This document shows, one piece after another, positions 6,241-14,130 of a stretch of 39,961 bases of DNA; position 1 is the stretch's first letter; the number at the start of each line of letters is the position of its first letter. A model generated the notes under the pieces. That model did no database searches. It saw only the letters and a program-made list of their open reading frames with translations, and was not told where the DNA came from. Both the position numbers and the translations under genes were made by a program. The DNA comes from Mesorhizobium norvegicum (GTDB taxonomy: Bacteria > Pseudomonadota > Alphaproteobacteria > Rhizobiales > Rhizobiaceae): the NCBI RefSeq assembly GCF_004919685.1, contig NZ_SMYZ01000080.1:1-39961 (forward strand), read 5' to 3'.

Positions 6241-6283
6241 TTGCGATGGAATTTGTTAGCCGGCAAGACGGCAAGCTGAACGG

Positions 6284-6853
6284 TCAGGAGACCTGTTCGA
6301 CCTGCTGCACCTCGGGCACGAAGTGGCGCAGGAGATTCTGGATGCCGTGCTTCAGCGTCGCCGTCGATGACGGGCAGCCGGCGCAGGCGCCCTTCATGTG
6401 CAGGAACACCGTGCCGTTCTCGAAGCCGCGGAAGGTGATGTCGCCGCCATCCTGGGCGACCGCCGGGCGCACCCGCGTATCGAGCAGTTCCTTGATGGTG
6501 ATGACCAGTTCCTCGTCGGCCTTGTCGTAGAACTCGCCGGTCTGGCTGGTCTCGGCGGCTGGGCCGGCCTTGACCATGACAGGCGCGCCGGACATGAAAT
6601 GCTCCATGATGGCGCCGAGGATCGCCGGCTTCAGATGCTGCCAGTCGGGGCCGTCCTTGGTCACGGTGATGAAGTCATAGCCGAAGAAAACACCGGTGAC
6701 GCCGGCAATCTCGAACAGCCGGCCAGCCAGCGGCGAGGCAACGGCGGCGCTGTCGGCATCGCGGAAATCGGCGGTGCCTTCCAGAAGCACCTCCTTGCCG
6801 GGCAGGAATTTCAGCGTCGCCGGGTTTGGCGTCGATTCGGTCTGGATGAACAT
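6284..6853 (-). CDS. Nfu-type iron-sulfur cluster carrier protein (NifU family)
   Basis: 189 residues. Carries and delivers Fe-S clusters to client enzymes in the cytoplasm. The N-terminal Nfu_N domain starts MFIQTESTPNPATLKFLPG; the C-terminal NifU-like domain has the cluster-binding CxxC in KGACAGCPSSTATL. Start 6853 is preferred over 6880 because ACGGAG lies at the right distance and family members begin with MFIQTE. An inverted TTTGGAA-TAA-TTCTAAA at 6885-6901, just upstream, matches the rhizobial iron control element, so regulation by Irr with iron or haem status is likely. The N-terminal domain is the type seen in alphaproteobacteria and mitochondria (NFU1-like), not the NfuA arrangement of E. 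coli. Confidence 0.93.
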   Translation of the reverse strand: MFIQTESTPNPATLKFLPGKEVLLEGTADFRDADSAAVASPLAGRLFEIAGVTGVFFGYDFITVTKDGPDWQHLKPAILGAIMEHFMSGAPVMVKAGPAAETSQTGEFYDKADEELVITIKELLDTRVRPAVAQDGGDITFRGFENGTVFLHMKGACAGCPSSTATLKHGIQNLLRHFVPEVQQVEQVS

Positions 6854-6884
6854 GGCCATCTCCGTGCCCATTTCGGGCATCTAG

Positions 6885-6901
6885 TTTGGAATAATTCTAA
6901 A
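6885..6901. promoter_or_regulatory. Irr box (iron control element) upstream of the Nfu gene
   Basis: TTTGGAATAATTCTAAA differs at one base from the palindromic ICE consensus TTTAGAA-N3-TTCTAAA recognised by Irr in Rhizobiales. It lies 32-48 bp before the chosen start codon, where it would overlap the promoter. The sequence is seen; Irr binding is inferred from the consensus. Confidence 0.65.
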
Positions 6902-6986
6902 TAGGCTCTATTGGCTGGACATTCAAGCGAAACGCATCGCCGGAACGGCTGGCTGGCGGAATGTTTTTTCGGCTCTTACCACACTT

Positions 6987-7131
6987 TGAGGTGTGTTGAG
7001 ATTCAGGTCAGGCCGAGCCGAAAATGGTGGTGTCCGAGAACCGGAGCGGAGCGTACTTTGGTACGTGAGCACCGGAAGCGCAGGTATCAGCCATTTGCAA
7101 GCCGGCATCACCTGAAGATCAATACACCTCA
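6987..7131. repeat. RIME-like 145-bp imperfect palindrome
   Basis: Outer arms TGAGGTGTGTTGA / TATTG-containing reverse match at 7119-7131, then TTCAGGT with ACCTGAA, and a centre CGTAC-TTTG-GTACG (7052-7065). The size and two-armed form resemble the rhizobial intergenic mosaic elements (RIME). The outer right arm supplies the stop codon of the universal stress protein gene. Confidence 0.6.
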
Positions 7132-7620
7132 GGCTAGACTGTCTATTTCCTCGTCCGACAGGTTCTGCGGCACGACGGTCACCGGGATCGGGAAGGCGGC
7201 ACCCTTGCCGGCGACAGCGCCGACCAGCGGCCCTGGGCCTTCCTTGCCCGCACCGGCGGCCAGCACCAGGATGGCGATGTCCTGGTCTTCTTCGATCAAT
7301 TTGTGGATCTCTTCCGTCGGCTTGCCTTCGCGCACCACCATCTCCGGCTCGATGCCAAGCTTCTGGCGCACCTTGTTGGCATAGGTGTCGAGTGCTGCGC
7401 GCGCCGTGGCGGTCGCCTCCTCGCGCATGATCTTCTCGACACCCAGCCAATGCTGGAAATCATCCGGCTCGATGACATAGAGCAGCACCAGCGTGCCGCT
7501 GGTGCTCTGCGCCCGCTTCGAGGCGTAGGCGACGGCGCGCTCACACTCCGGCGTGTCGTCGATGATCGCCAGGAACTTGCGGCGATGGCCGGCTTCGCGG
7601 CTGAGGCGTTTGGAGACCAT
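7129..7620 (-). CDS. Universal stress protein (UspA family)
   Basis: 163 residues, a single Usp domain. Cytoplasmic nucleotide-binding proteins of this family support survival under starvation, redox or low-oxygen stress. The N-terminal FLAIIDDTPECERAVAYASKRA segment with Asp is the ATP-pocket strand, and ILVLAAGAGKEGPGPLVGAVAG is a variant of the G-x2-G-x9-G-S/T nucleotide motif; the final Ser/Thr is not obvious, so ATP binding is uncertain. Sits 104 bp after trpS on the same strand and before the Nfu gene, as in other rhizobia. Its TGA stop is built from a repeat arm. Confidence 0.9.
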   Translation of the reverse strand: MVSKRLSREAGHRRKFLAIIDDTPECERAVAYASKRAQSTSGTLVLLYVIEPDDFQHWLGVEKIMREEATATARAALDTYANKVRQKLGIEPEMVVREGKPTEEIHKLIEEDQDIAILVLAAGAGKEGPGPLVGAVAGKGAAFPIPVTVVPQNLSDEEIDSLA

Positions 7621-7724
7621 GTCTATCTACTCGATGCCATTTCGGCCGCAATCTGCCACTGCGGCGGACCGGCGGCAAGCCGCCGGCCTTGTGTCTGTGT
7701 TGGTGCGTGCACCCGACGTTGGGA

Positions 7725-8792
7725 TCAGCCCTGCAGCAGCCCGATGATGTCGCGCACCGTCTTCATCGTCGCTTCGGCCAGCACGCTGGCGCGTTCGCCG
7801 CCGTCCTTGAGCACCGCGTCGACATAGGCACGGTCGTCGGAAATGCGGCGCATCTCGCTGGCGATCGGCGCCAGCTTTTCCACCGCAAGGTCGGCCAGCG
7901 CCGGCTTGAACACCGAAAACTGCTGGCCGGCGAATTCCTTGAGCACATCCGCCTTCGACATCTCGGCGAGACCCGCATAGATGCCGACAAGGTTTTCCGC
8001 CTCGGGCCGGTTGGCCAGGCCGTCCAGCTCGCTCGGCAGCGCTTCCGGGTCGGTCTTGGCCTTGCGGATCTTCTTCGAGATGGCGTCGGCGTCGTCGGTC
8101 AGGTTGATCCGCGACAGATCCGAAGGGTCCGACTTCGACATTTTCTTGGAACCGTCGCGCAACGACATGATGCGCGCCGCCGGCCCGCCGATGACCGGTT
8201 CGGTCAGCGGGAAATAGCCGTTCACGGTCTCTTCGCCGACCTGCATCTCGACGCCGACGCCAAGGGCGGCGATGCGGTCTGAGAAGTCGTTGTTGAACTT
8301 CTGCGCAATGTCGCGGGTCAGCTCCAGATGCTGCTTCTGGTCCTCACCCACGGGCACGTGGGTGGCACGATAGAGCAGAATGTCGGCAGCCATCAGGCTC
8401 GGATAGGCGAGCAGCCCGAGCGATGCGTTCTCGCGGTCCTTGCCGGCCTTGTCCTTGAACTGCGTCATGCGGTTCATCCAGCCGATGCGCGCCACGCAAT
8501 TGAAGATCCAGGCAAGCTCCGCATGCTGCATGACACGCGACTGGTTGAACACGATGTGCTTCTTCGGGTCGATGCCCGAGGCCAGGAATGCCGCGGTGAT
8601 CGACCGCGTCTGGTCGGCGAGGTCTTCATGGACGAGTTGGGCTGTCAGCGAATGCAGGTCGACGACGCAATAGATGCAATCGGACGTGTCCTGCAGGGCG
8701 ACGAATTTCTTGATGGCGCCGAGATAGTTGCCAAGATGCAGATTGCCGGTCGGCTGGACACCGGAAAAGACGAGTGGCTTGAAGGCGGTCAT
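7725..8792 (-). CDS. trpS: Tryptophan-tRNA ligase
   Basis: 355 residues. Charges tRNA-Trp with tryptophan in the cytoplasm using ATP. Class I synthetase signatures are intact: PTGNLHLGNYLGA (the HIGH-type motif, residues about 15-27) and KKMSKSDPS (the KMSKS loop, about residues 211-219). The chosen start (MTAFKPLVFSGVQPTG) has a GAGGA ribosome site; an in-frame extension to 8882 has none. Part of the murJ-trpS-usp run on the minus strand, though 620 bp of repeat and small-ORF sequence separate it from murJ. Confidence 0.97.
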   Translation of the reverse strand: MTAFKPLVFSGVQPTGNLHLGNYLGAIKKFVALQDTSDCIYCVVDLHSLTAQLVHEDLADQTRSITAAFLASGIDPKKHIVFNQSRVMQHAELAWIFNCVARIGWMNRMTQFKDKAGKDRENASLGLLAYPSLMAADILLYRATHVPVGEDQKQHLELTRDIAQKFNNDFSDRIAALGVGVEMQVGEETVNGYFPLTEPVIGGPAARIMSLRDGSKKMSKSDPSDLSRINLTDDADAISKKIRKAKTDPEALPSELDGLANRPEAENLVGIYAGLAEMSKADVLKEFAGQQFSVFKPALADLAVEKLAPIASEMRRISDDRAYVDAVLKDGGERASVLAEATMKTVRDIIGLLQG

Positions 8793-8982
8793 GATTGTCC
8801 TCATGGCTTGTGGAGGGCCGTTTCGCGCGCGGCGAAAGTCTTTCGACGGCGCGCTTATGGACGAAGGCGTGGAGCGGATCAAGGGGCGGTTGGCGATCGC
8901 CGCACAGCGACCGCTGAAGGTCGGACTGGTTGTTCATGTTGCTGGCATCGCTTGTTGCGCCTGTCTCTCGCCATGACAGGTT
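8793..8982. other. Intergenic stretch upstream of trpS
   Basis: No convincing gene, promoter box or hairpin was seen. Possible short reading frames are of non-protein-like composition. Confidence 0.4.
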
Positions 8983-9161
8983 GGCGCCGCCCCTCATTGT
9001 CCTGCCGGACATTTCTCCCTGTATAGAGACGGGGAGAAAGACGCCATCATCGCCGGTTTCGCCACTCGCCAGCGTTGGCAGGGGAGCGCCGTCGTCGCGC
9101 TCAGCTACTTTCTCCCCGTTTACGGGGAGAAATGCCCGGCAGGGCAATGAGGGGCGGCGCC
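8983..9161. repeat. MITE-like 179-bp element with 37-bp terminal inverted repeats
   Basis: Ends carry a perfect 17-bp inverted repeat (8983-8999 with 9145-9161) that extends to about 37 bp with two mismatches, through CCTGCCGG and CATTTCTCCC. The inside has further GGGGAGAAA blocks. No ORF of its own. No target duplication is visible at the borders. Related partial copies are at 1-46, 30709-30836 and 39825-39961. Confidence 0.65.
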
Positions 9162-9215
9162 GACATCGACATGTATGATGACGTGTCCCGCATATGATCC
9201 AGATGAGAAAATAGG

Positions 9216-9383
9216 ATGCCTGCGACCGTTAACGACGAGGAAGCGCTCAAGCGCCGCCGCGACCGCGAGACGCCGCTGGAGACAGCGGTGCGGCTTCGGG
9301 CCGAATTCGGAATCAGACTTAGCGAGCAGGCAGGCGAACCGCTGCCGCGCTCGGTCTACGACGAGTTGTCTGGCGAAGACTGA
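9216..9383 (+). CDS. Small hypothetical protein, 55 residues
   Basis: ATG at 9216, stop TGA at 9381-9383, convergent with murJ. The product is highly charged: MPATVNDEEALKRRRDRET, then LETAVRLRAEFGIRLSEQ, then PRSVYDELSGED. Codon use is high-GC and gene-like, with predicted helices, and I think similar short proteins occur in other rhizobia, though I cannot name a family. It overlaps no other gene. Ribosome site is weak. Confidence 0.5.
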   Translation: MPATVNDEEALKRRRDRETPLETAVRLRAEFGIRLSEQAGEPLPRSVYDELSGED

Positions 9384-9414
9384 TGCTTATCGACGGGGGG
9401 CGCGACAGTCAGTC

Positions 9415-11013
9415 TCACGGATCTGGAGACTGTTCCCTAGTCGGCGGCGATCCCTTCCGTCTGACGTTGCGCCGGATCATGCCGAAATCGGCGCCGCCGG
9501 TGGCAAACGCGGTGATGAAATAGAGCAGCGCTCCGCCGGCAACCAGCGACAGCAGCGTCGTCGCCTTGACCATCAGCGGCGAGCCCGGCCCGAGCCTGAT
9601 GGCGAACCAGTGCTCGGCAAAATAGAGCGCCGCGCCCATCACCACCGCCGACAGCACCAGCCGCGGAATGCGTTTCATCAGCGGCACGTCGCGGCCCCAG
9701 TGGCCGCGCCGGATCAAGACGCCGAGCAGCATCAGCGCGTTGACCCAGCCGGCGACGGCCGAGGCCACCGCAATGCCGGGCGCGCCCATCCGTGGAAACA
9801 GCGTCAGCGCCGTGGTGACGTTCACCGCCACCGAGATGGCGGCAAACATCATCGGCGTGCGCGTGTCCTCGCGGGCGAAATAGCCTGGGGTGAACGCCTT
9901 GATCAGCACGAAGGCCGGCAGGCCGAGGCCGAAGATCGCCAGGATCGCCGCCACTGTCGGCGTCGAGCCGTTGGCGGCAAATGCGCCGCGCTCATAGACC
10001 AGCCGCACGATCGGCTCCGACATCACCCAGAGTGCCGCCGCCGCCGGCAAGGTCAGGAACAGCGTGAATTCGACCGAGCGGTTCTGCAGATTGGCCGCTT
10101 CGATCAGATTGCCCGACTTCAGCGCCCGCGACAGCTCGGGCAACAGCACGATCGCCACCGCCACGCCGACCACGCCGAGCGGCAGCTGGTAGATGCGGTC
10201 GGCATAGGCGAGCGAGGACACCGCGCTGTTCTGCGCCGAGGCGATCGCCGTGCCGATCAACTGGTTGATCTGGGTGATGCCGCCGGTGATCGCCGCCGGC
10301 AGCGCCAGGATCAACAGCCGCTTGACGGCGGGCGTCATTTTCGGACGGCGGAAGCCGATCGAGATGCCGGCATGGCGCACCGCCACCCAGACGATCGCTA
10401 GCTGCACCAATCCGGCGGCAAGCACGCCCCAGGACAGCCCGTAGCCGACTGTAAGGGCGTCGGAGCCCTTGTACCAGGCATAGCCGAGCACGCCGATCAG
10501 GATGACGTTGAGGAACACCGGCGCCACGGCGGCGGCGAAGTAGCGGCGCAGCGAATTCAGCATGCCCGCCATCATGGCGCCCAGCGACATGCAGATAAGA
10601 TAGGGGAACATGATCGTCGCCAGCGTCACCGTGGTGTCGAATTTCCCCGGTGTGCTGGCAAAACCCGGCGCCACCAGATAGCGCACGATCAGCGGCATCG
10701 ACAGTTCCATGACGATGGTCAGCGCCAGCAGCGCCGTGAACAGCACGCCGAACACTTCCTCGGAAAAGCGCTTGGCGCCGTCGGTGCCGTGGGTCTCGAT
10801 CTCCTTGGCGAACAGCGGCACGAAAGCGGCGTTGAAGGCGCCTTCGGCAAACAGCCGGCGAAAGGTGTTGGGAAACTGGAAGGCGGCGTTGAAGGCGTCG
10901 GCGACCGGTCCGGTGCCGAGTGCGGCCGCCATCAGCATCTCGCGGCCGAAACCGAGCGCGCGGCTCATCAGCGTGCCGGAAGCGACCGTTGCGAATTTTT
11001 TGACGAGGCTCAT
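9415..11013 (-). CDS. murJ: Lipid II flippase MurJ (MviN)
   Basis: 532 residues, polytopic with about 14 membrane helices. Flips lipid II, the peptidoglycan precursor, across the inner membrane. The N-terminus MSLVKKFATVASGTLMSRALGFGREMLMA is the conserved start of the family, with the ALGFGRE motif of helix 1 and basic residues lining the cavity; FPNTFRRLFAEGAFNAAFVPLF is another family hallmark. It begins 46 bp after glnD on the same strand, the standard glnD-murJ(mviN) pairing of alphaproteobacteria, so co-transcription is likely. The hydrophilic tail ends GSPPTREQSPDP. Confidence 0.96.
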   Translation of the reverse strand: MSLVKKFATVASGTLMSRALGFGREMLMAAALGTGPVADAFNAAFQFPNTFRRLFAEGAFNAAFVPLFAKEIETHGTDGAKRFSEEVFGVLFTALLALTIVMELSMPLIVRYLVAPGFASTPGKFDTTVTLATIMFPYLICMSLGAMMAGMLNSLRRYFAAAVAPVFLNVILIGVLGYAWYKGSDALTVGYGLSWGVLAAGLVQLAIVWVAVRHAGISIGFRRPKMTPAVKRLLILALPAAITGGITQINQLIGTAIASAQNSAVSSLAYADRIYQLPLGVVGVAVAIVLLPELSRALKSGNLIEAANLQNRSVEFTLFLTLPAAAALWVMSEPIVRLVYERGAFAANGSTPTVAAILAIFGLGLPAFVLIKAFTPGYFAREDTRTPMMFAAISVAVNVTTALTLFPRMGAPGIAVASAVAGWVNALMLLGVLIRRGHWGRDVPLMKRIPRLVLSAVVMGAALYFAEHWFAIRLGPGSPLMVKATTLLSLVAGGALLYFITAFATGGADFGMIRRNVRRKGSPPTREQSPDP

Positions 11014-11059
11014 GCGTTTGGAGACTGCCTACAGGATAAGGACAAAGTGATGGTGGCGG

Positions 11060-13864
11060 TCACTCGGCAGCCGTCGCCCTGGCCTTGCCGCCGCGTTCGG
11101 GCACGATGCCTTCGAGCGTCGCCATCAGCCGGTTGCGGATGGTGGCGATGCGGGCCGGGCTGTCGATCTTCTGGCCGGTGAGATCGGTGACATAGAAGGT
11201 GTCGATGACCTTTTCGCCGAAGGTGGTGATGTGGGCCGATGCGATGTCGAGCGACAGGTCGGAAAGCGTTCCGGTGATCTCCGACAAGAGCCCCGGCCGG
11301 TCCAGGCCTTCGACCTCGATAACCGAAAAACGGTTGGAGAGCGTGTTGCGGATTTCGGCGCGTGGCGGGATCTTGAACACCTTGGCGCCACGCCGCGGCT
11401 TGGTGCGCTTCTCGATCATCTCCGGCAGCCAGCTCTTGCCCGACAGCACGTCCTCGATCAGCCGGCCGACACGTTCGGCACGTCGGCGCTCGTCTTCGTC
11501 GCGGTCGAATTCTCTCGAGATCAGGATGGTGTCGAGTGCGCGGCCGTCCGACGTCGTGAAGATCTGCGCGTCGACGATGTTGCCGCCGGCTCCGGCGCAA
11601 GCCCCGGCGATGACCGACAGCAGACGGGGATGGTCTTGCGCCAGCACGGTGATTTCGGTCACCGCCTCGAACTGGTGGGTCTTGACCATGGTGGCGAGCT
11701 TGTTGCCCGCCACATCCGCCTCGCGGATGAACTCGGCATGGCGCAGTTGGTCGGCGAGATCGACGGTCAAAAGGTAATTCTCGTAGTGCTGGCCGACATA
11801 GCGCTTGCGGGCCTTGTCCGGCCAGTCGGCAAGCGCCTCGGCCAGACGCTCGCGCGCCGCCGCCGTGCGCTGGGCGCGCGACACTTCCGAAAACCCGCCG
11901 GTCAGCAGCAATTCGGTCTCGTAGTAGAGCGTGCGCAGCAACTGGCCCTTCCAGCCGTTCCAGACACCGGGTCCAACGCCCCTGATGTCGCAGACGGTGA
12001 GGATCAAAAGCATCTTCAGCCGCTCGACCGACTGTACGATCGCGGCGAAATCCTCGATGGTTTTGCGGTCGTTGAGGTCGCGGGTCTGCGCCGTCATCGA
12101 CATCACAAGGTGGTTCTCGACCAGCCACGCCACGGTTTCGGTGTCGGCTGGCGATAGCCCCATATGCGGACAGATGCGACGTGCGATCCTGGCGCCGGCC
12201 TCGGAATGATCCTCCGGCCTGCCCTTGGCGATGTCATGCAGAAGCACGGCGACATAGAGCGCCTCGCGGCTCTTCTTCAGTCCCGGCATCAGCGTGTGCG
12301 ACAGGGGATGGATCTTTTCGCCGTCGCCGCGCTCGATCTCGGCCAGCACGCCGATGCAGCGGATCAGGTGCTCGTCCACCGTATAATGGTGGTACATCGA
12401 GAACTGCATCATGGCGACGATCTTGCCGAAATCCGGGATCAGTCTGCCGAGCAGCCCGGCCTCGTTCATGCGCCGCAGATTGAGTTCGGCATTGCGGTCC
12501 GACGTCAGGATGTCGAGGAACAGCCGGTTGGCCTCCTCGTCGCGCCGCAGCGACTTGTTGACCAGGCCGAGCGAGCGGGTCAGCAGCTTCAGCGCATCGG
12601 GATGGAATTCCAGGCCGTGCTTGTCGGCGAACCAGAACAATCTCAAAAGATTGACCGGATCGCGCTCGAACACCTGGTCGTCGGCGATGTTGATGCGGTG
12701 GTTGTCGACAATGAAGTCGGAGGTGCCGGCAAGCTTGCGCTTGCGCCGCGAGAAGGTGAGGAAGATGCGGTTGAAACCCGGCACGTGCTTGGCCTGCTCT
12801 TCCTCGAGCGCGGCACAGAAGATGCGGGTCAGGTCCCCGACATCCTTGGCGACGAGGAAGTAGTGCTTCATGAAGCGCTCGACCGCCGACAGGCCGGGGT
12901 GCGTGGTGTAGCCCAGCCGCTCGGCGATCTCGCGCTGGATGTCGAAATGCAGCCGTTCTTCGGCCTTTCCGGTGAGGAAATGCATGTGGCAGCGTACCGC
13001 CCACAGGAAATCCTCGGCCTTCTGGAACTCCCGGTATTCGCCCTCGGTGAAGACGCCCTTGTCGACCAGCTCCTCGCCGGTGCGCACCCGGTAGAAATAT
13101 TTGCCGATCCAGAACAGCGTCTGCAGGTCGCGCAGGCCGCCCTTGCCGTCCTTGACGTTGGGCTCGACGAGATAGCGGCTTTCACCGGCCTTGGCATGGC
13201 GGTCGTCGCGTTCGGCAAGCTTGGCCTGGACATATTCGGGGCCGGTCGTGCGCACCACCTCATGGTCGAAGCGCAGCATCAGTTCGTCATAGAGTTTTTC
13301 GTCGCCCCACAGGAAACGCGCTTCGAGGATCGAGGTACGGATGGTGACATCGGTGCGCGACAGGCGCAGGCATTCGTCGATGTTGCGGGTGGCGTGGCCG
13401 ACCTTCAGCCCCAGATCCCACAGCATGTAGAGCATGTATTCGACGGTCTGTTCGCCCCACGGCGTCTGCTTGTAGGGCAGCAGGAACAACAGATCGATGT
13501 CGGACCCGGGCGCCAGCGTGCCGCGGCCGTAGCCGCCGACAGCGACGACGGCCATGCGCTCCGCCGAAGACGGGTTCTTGACCCGGTAGACATGCGTGAC
13601 GGCGAAATCGTAGAGCGCCCGGATGATCTCGTCCATGAGATGCGACAGCCGCGCCGCGCAGGCGCTGCCGCCGCCATCCTCCCGCAGCATGCGCTCGGCA
13701 ATGGCGCGTCCCTCTGCCAGCCGCCCCTTGAGCAGTTGGAGCACACCGCTGCGCGCGGCCTGTCCGGAACCGTCGCCCGCCGTGGCCGCGGTCAGCGCGG
13801 TCATCTCGCGGCGCAAGGCTTCGCCGTCGATCAGTTCGTCGAGCTTCAGGGAGATTCTTGCCAT
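11060..13864 (-). CDS. glnD: Bifunctional uridylyltransferase/uridylyl-removing enzyme GlnD
   Basis: 934 residues. Senses glutamine and adds or removes UMP on PII proteins (GlnB, GlnK), the top of the nitrogen control cascade. Order: N-terminal nucleotidyltransferase domain with VGGYGRGTLAPGSDIDLL (residues 109-125; the acidic pair binds Mg2+), then an HD hydrolase domain with LLHDIAKGRPEDH (about residue 543), then two C-terminal ACT domains (about 720-800 and 840-920; EITVLAQDHPRLLS, EVEGLDRPGLLSEI) that bind glutamine. Length and domains are complete. murJ follows in the likely operon; upstream is the divergent copA. Confidence 0.97.
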   Translation of the reverse strand: MARISLKLDELIDGEALRREMTALTAATAGDGSGQAARSGVLQLLKGRLAEGRAIAERMLREDGGGSACAARLSHLMDEIIRALYDFAVTHVYRVKNPSSAERMAVVAVGGYGRGTLAPGSDIDLLFLLPYKQTPWGEQTVEYMLYMLWDLGLKVGHATRNIDECLRLSRTDVTIRTSILEARFLWGDEKLYDELMLRFDHEVVRTTGPEYVQAKLAERDDRHAKAGESRYLVEPNVKDGKGGLRDLQTLFWIGKYFYRVRTGEELVDKGVFTEGEYREFQKAEDFLWAVRCHMHFLTGKAEERLHFDIQREIAERLGYTTHPGLSAVERFMKHYFLVAKDVGDLTRIFCAALEEEQAKHVPGFNRIFLTFSRRKRKLAGTSDFIVDNHRINIADDQVFERDPVNLLRLFWFADKHGLEFHPDALKLLTRSLGLVNKSLRRDEEANRLFLDILTSDRNAELNLRRMNEAGLLGRLIPDFGKIVAMMQFSMYHHYTVDEHLIRCIGVLAEIERGDGEKIHPLSHTLMPGLKKSREALYVAVLLHDIAKGRPEDHSEAGARIARRICPHMGLSPADTETVAWLVENHLVMSMTAQTRDLNDRKTIEDFAAIVQSVERLKMLLILTVCDIRGVGPGVWNGWKGQLLRTLYYETELLLTGGFSEVSRAQRTAAARERLAEALADWPDKARKRYVGQHYENYLLTVDLADQLRHAEFIREADVAGNKLATMVKTHQFEAVTEITVLAQDHPRLLSVIAGACAGAGGNIVDAQIFTTSDGRALDTILISREFDRDEDERRRAERVGRLIEDVLSGKSWLPEMIEKRTKPRRGAKVFKIPPRAEIRNTLSNRFSVIEVEGLDRPGLLSEITGTLSDLSLDIASAHITTFGEKVIDTFYVTDLTGQKIDSPARIATIRNRLMATLEGIVPERGGKARATAAE

Positions 13865-14065
13865 ATGTCCAGGTCGGCCTTGCCTTTTCGGCGGCGTCTA
13901 TAGCGCGTTTTCGCGGCGCTGGGTATGGGGCGGGAGGACGAGCTCTCCGCGGTGGTCGAATGGGATGATTTTTTCTTCTTTCTAACAGGATCGATGCATT
14001 TGGGGTTGGAAGAAGCGGCGGCTTATTAGCACGCGCTACGCCATGAAATGAGAAAATTTTATCCC

Positions 14066-14096
14066 TTGACCTTCCAGTTACTGGAAGCCCTATCTC
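14066..14096 (+). promoter_or_regulatory. CueR-type promoter of copA
   Basis: TTGACC (14066-14071) and TATCTC (14091-14096) are separated by 19 bp, the long spacer of MerR-family promoters. The spacer holds a perfect dyad CTTCCAG-TTA-CTGGAAG (14071-14087), matching the CueR box ACCTTCCAG...TGGAAGG. It sits 35 bp before the copA start. Copper induction through CueR is the expected consequence. Confidence 0.85.
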
Positions 14097-14130
14097 CGCG
14101 TCACACACCGATCCATCGAGGCATTTTTGA

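Noticed and set aside
12164..13903. Long open frame (579 codons) opposite glnD
   Set aside because: Antisense shadow: its third-position pattern mirrors glnD and the protein is low-complexity Gln/Arg/Asp-rich with no family features. The same applies to long frames opposite mutS (20223-22061), copA (14101-15816) and the malic enzyme gene (24191-25372).
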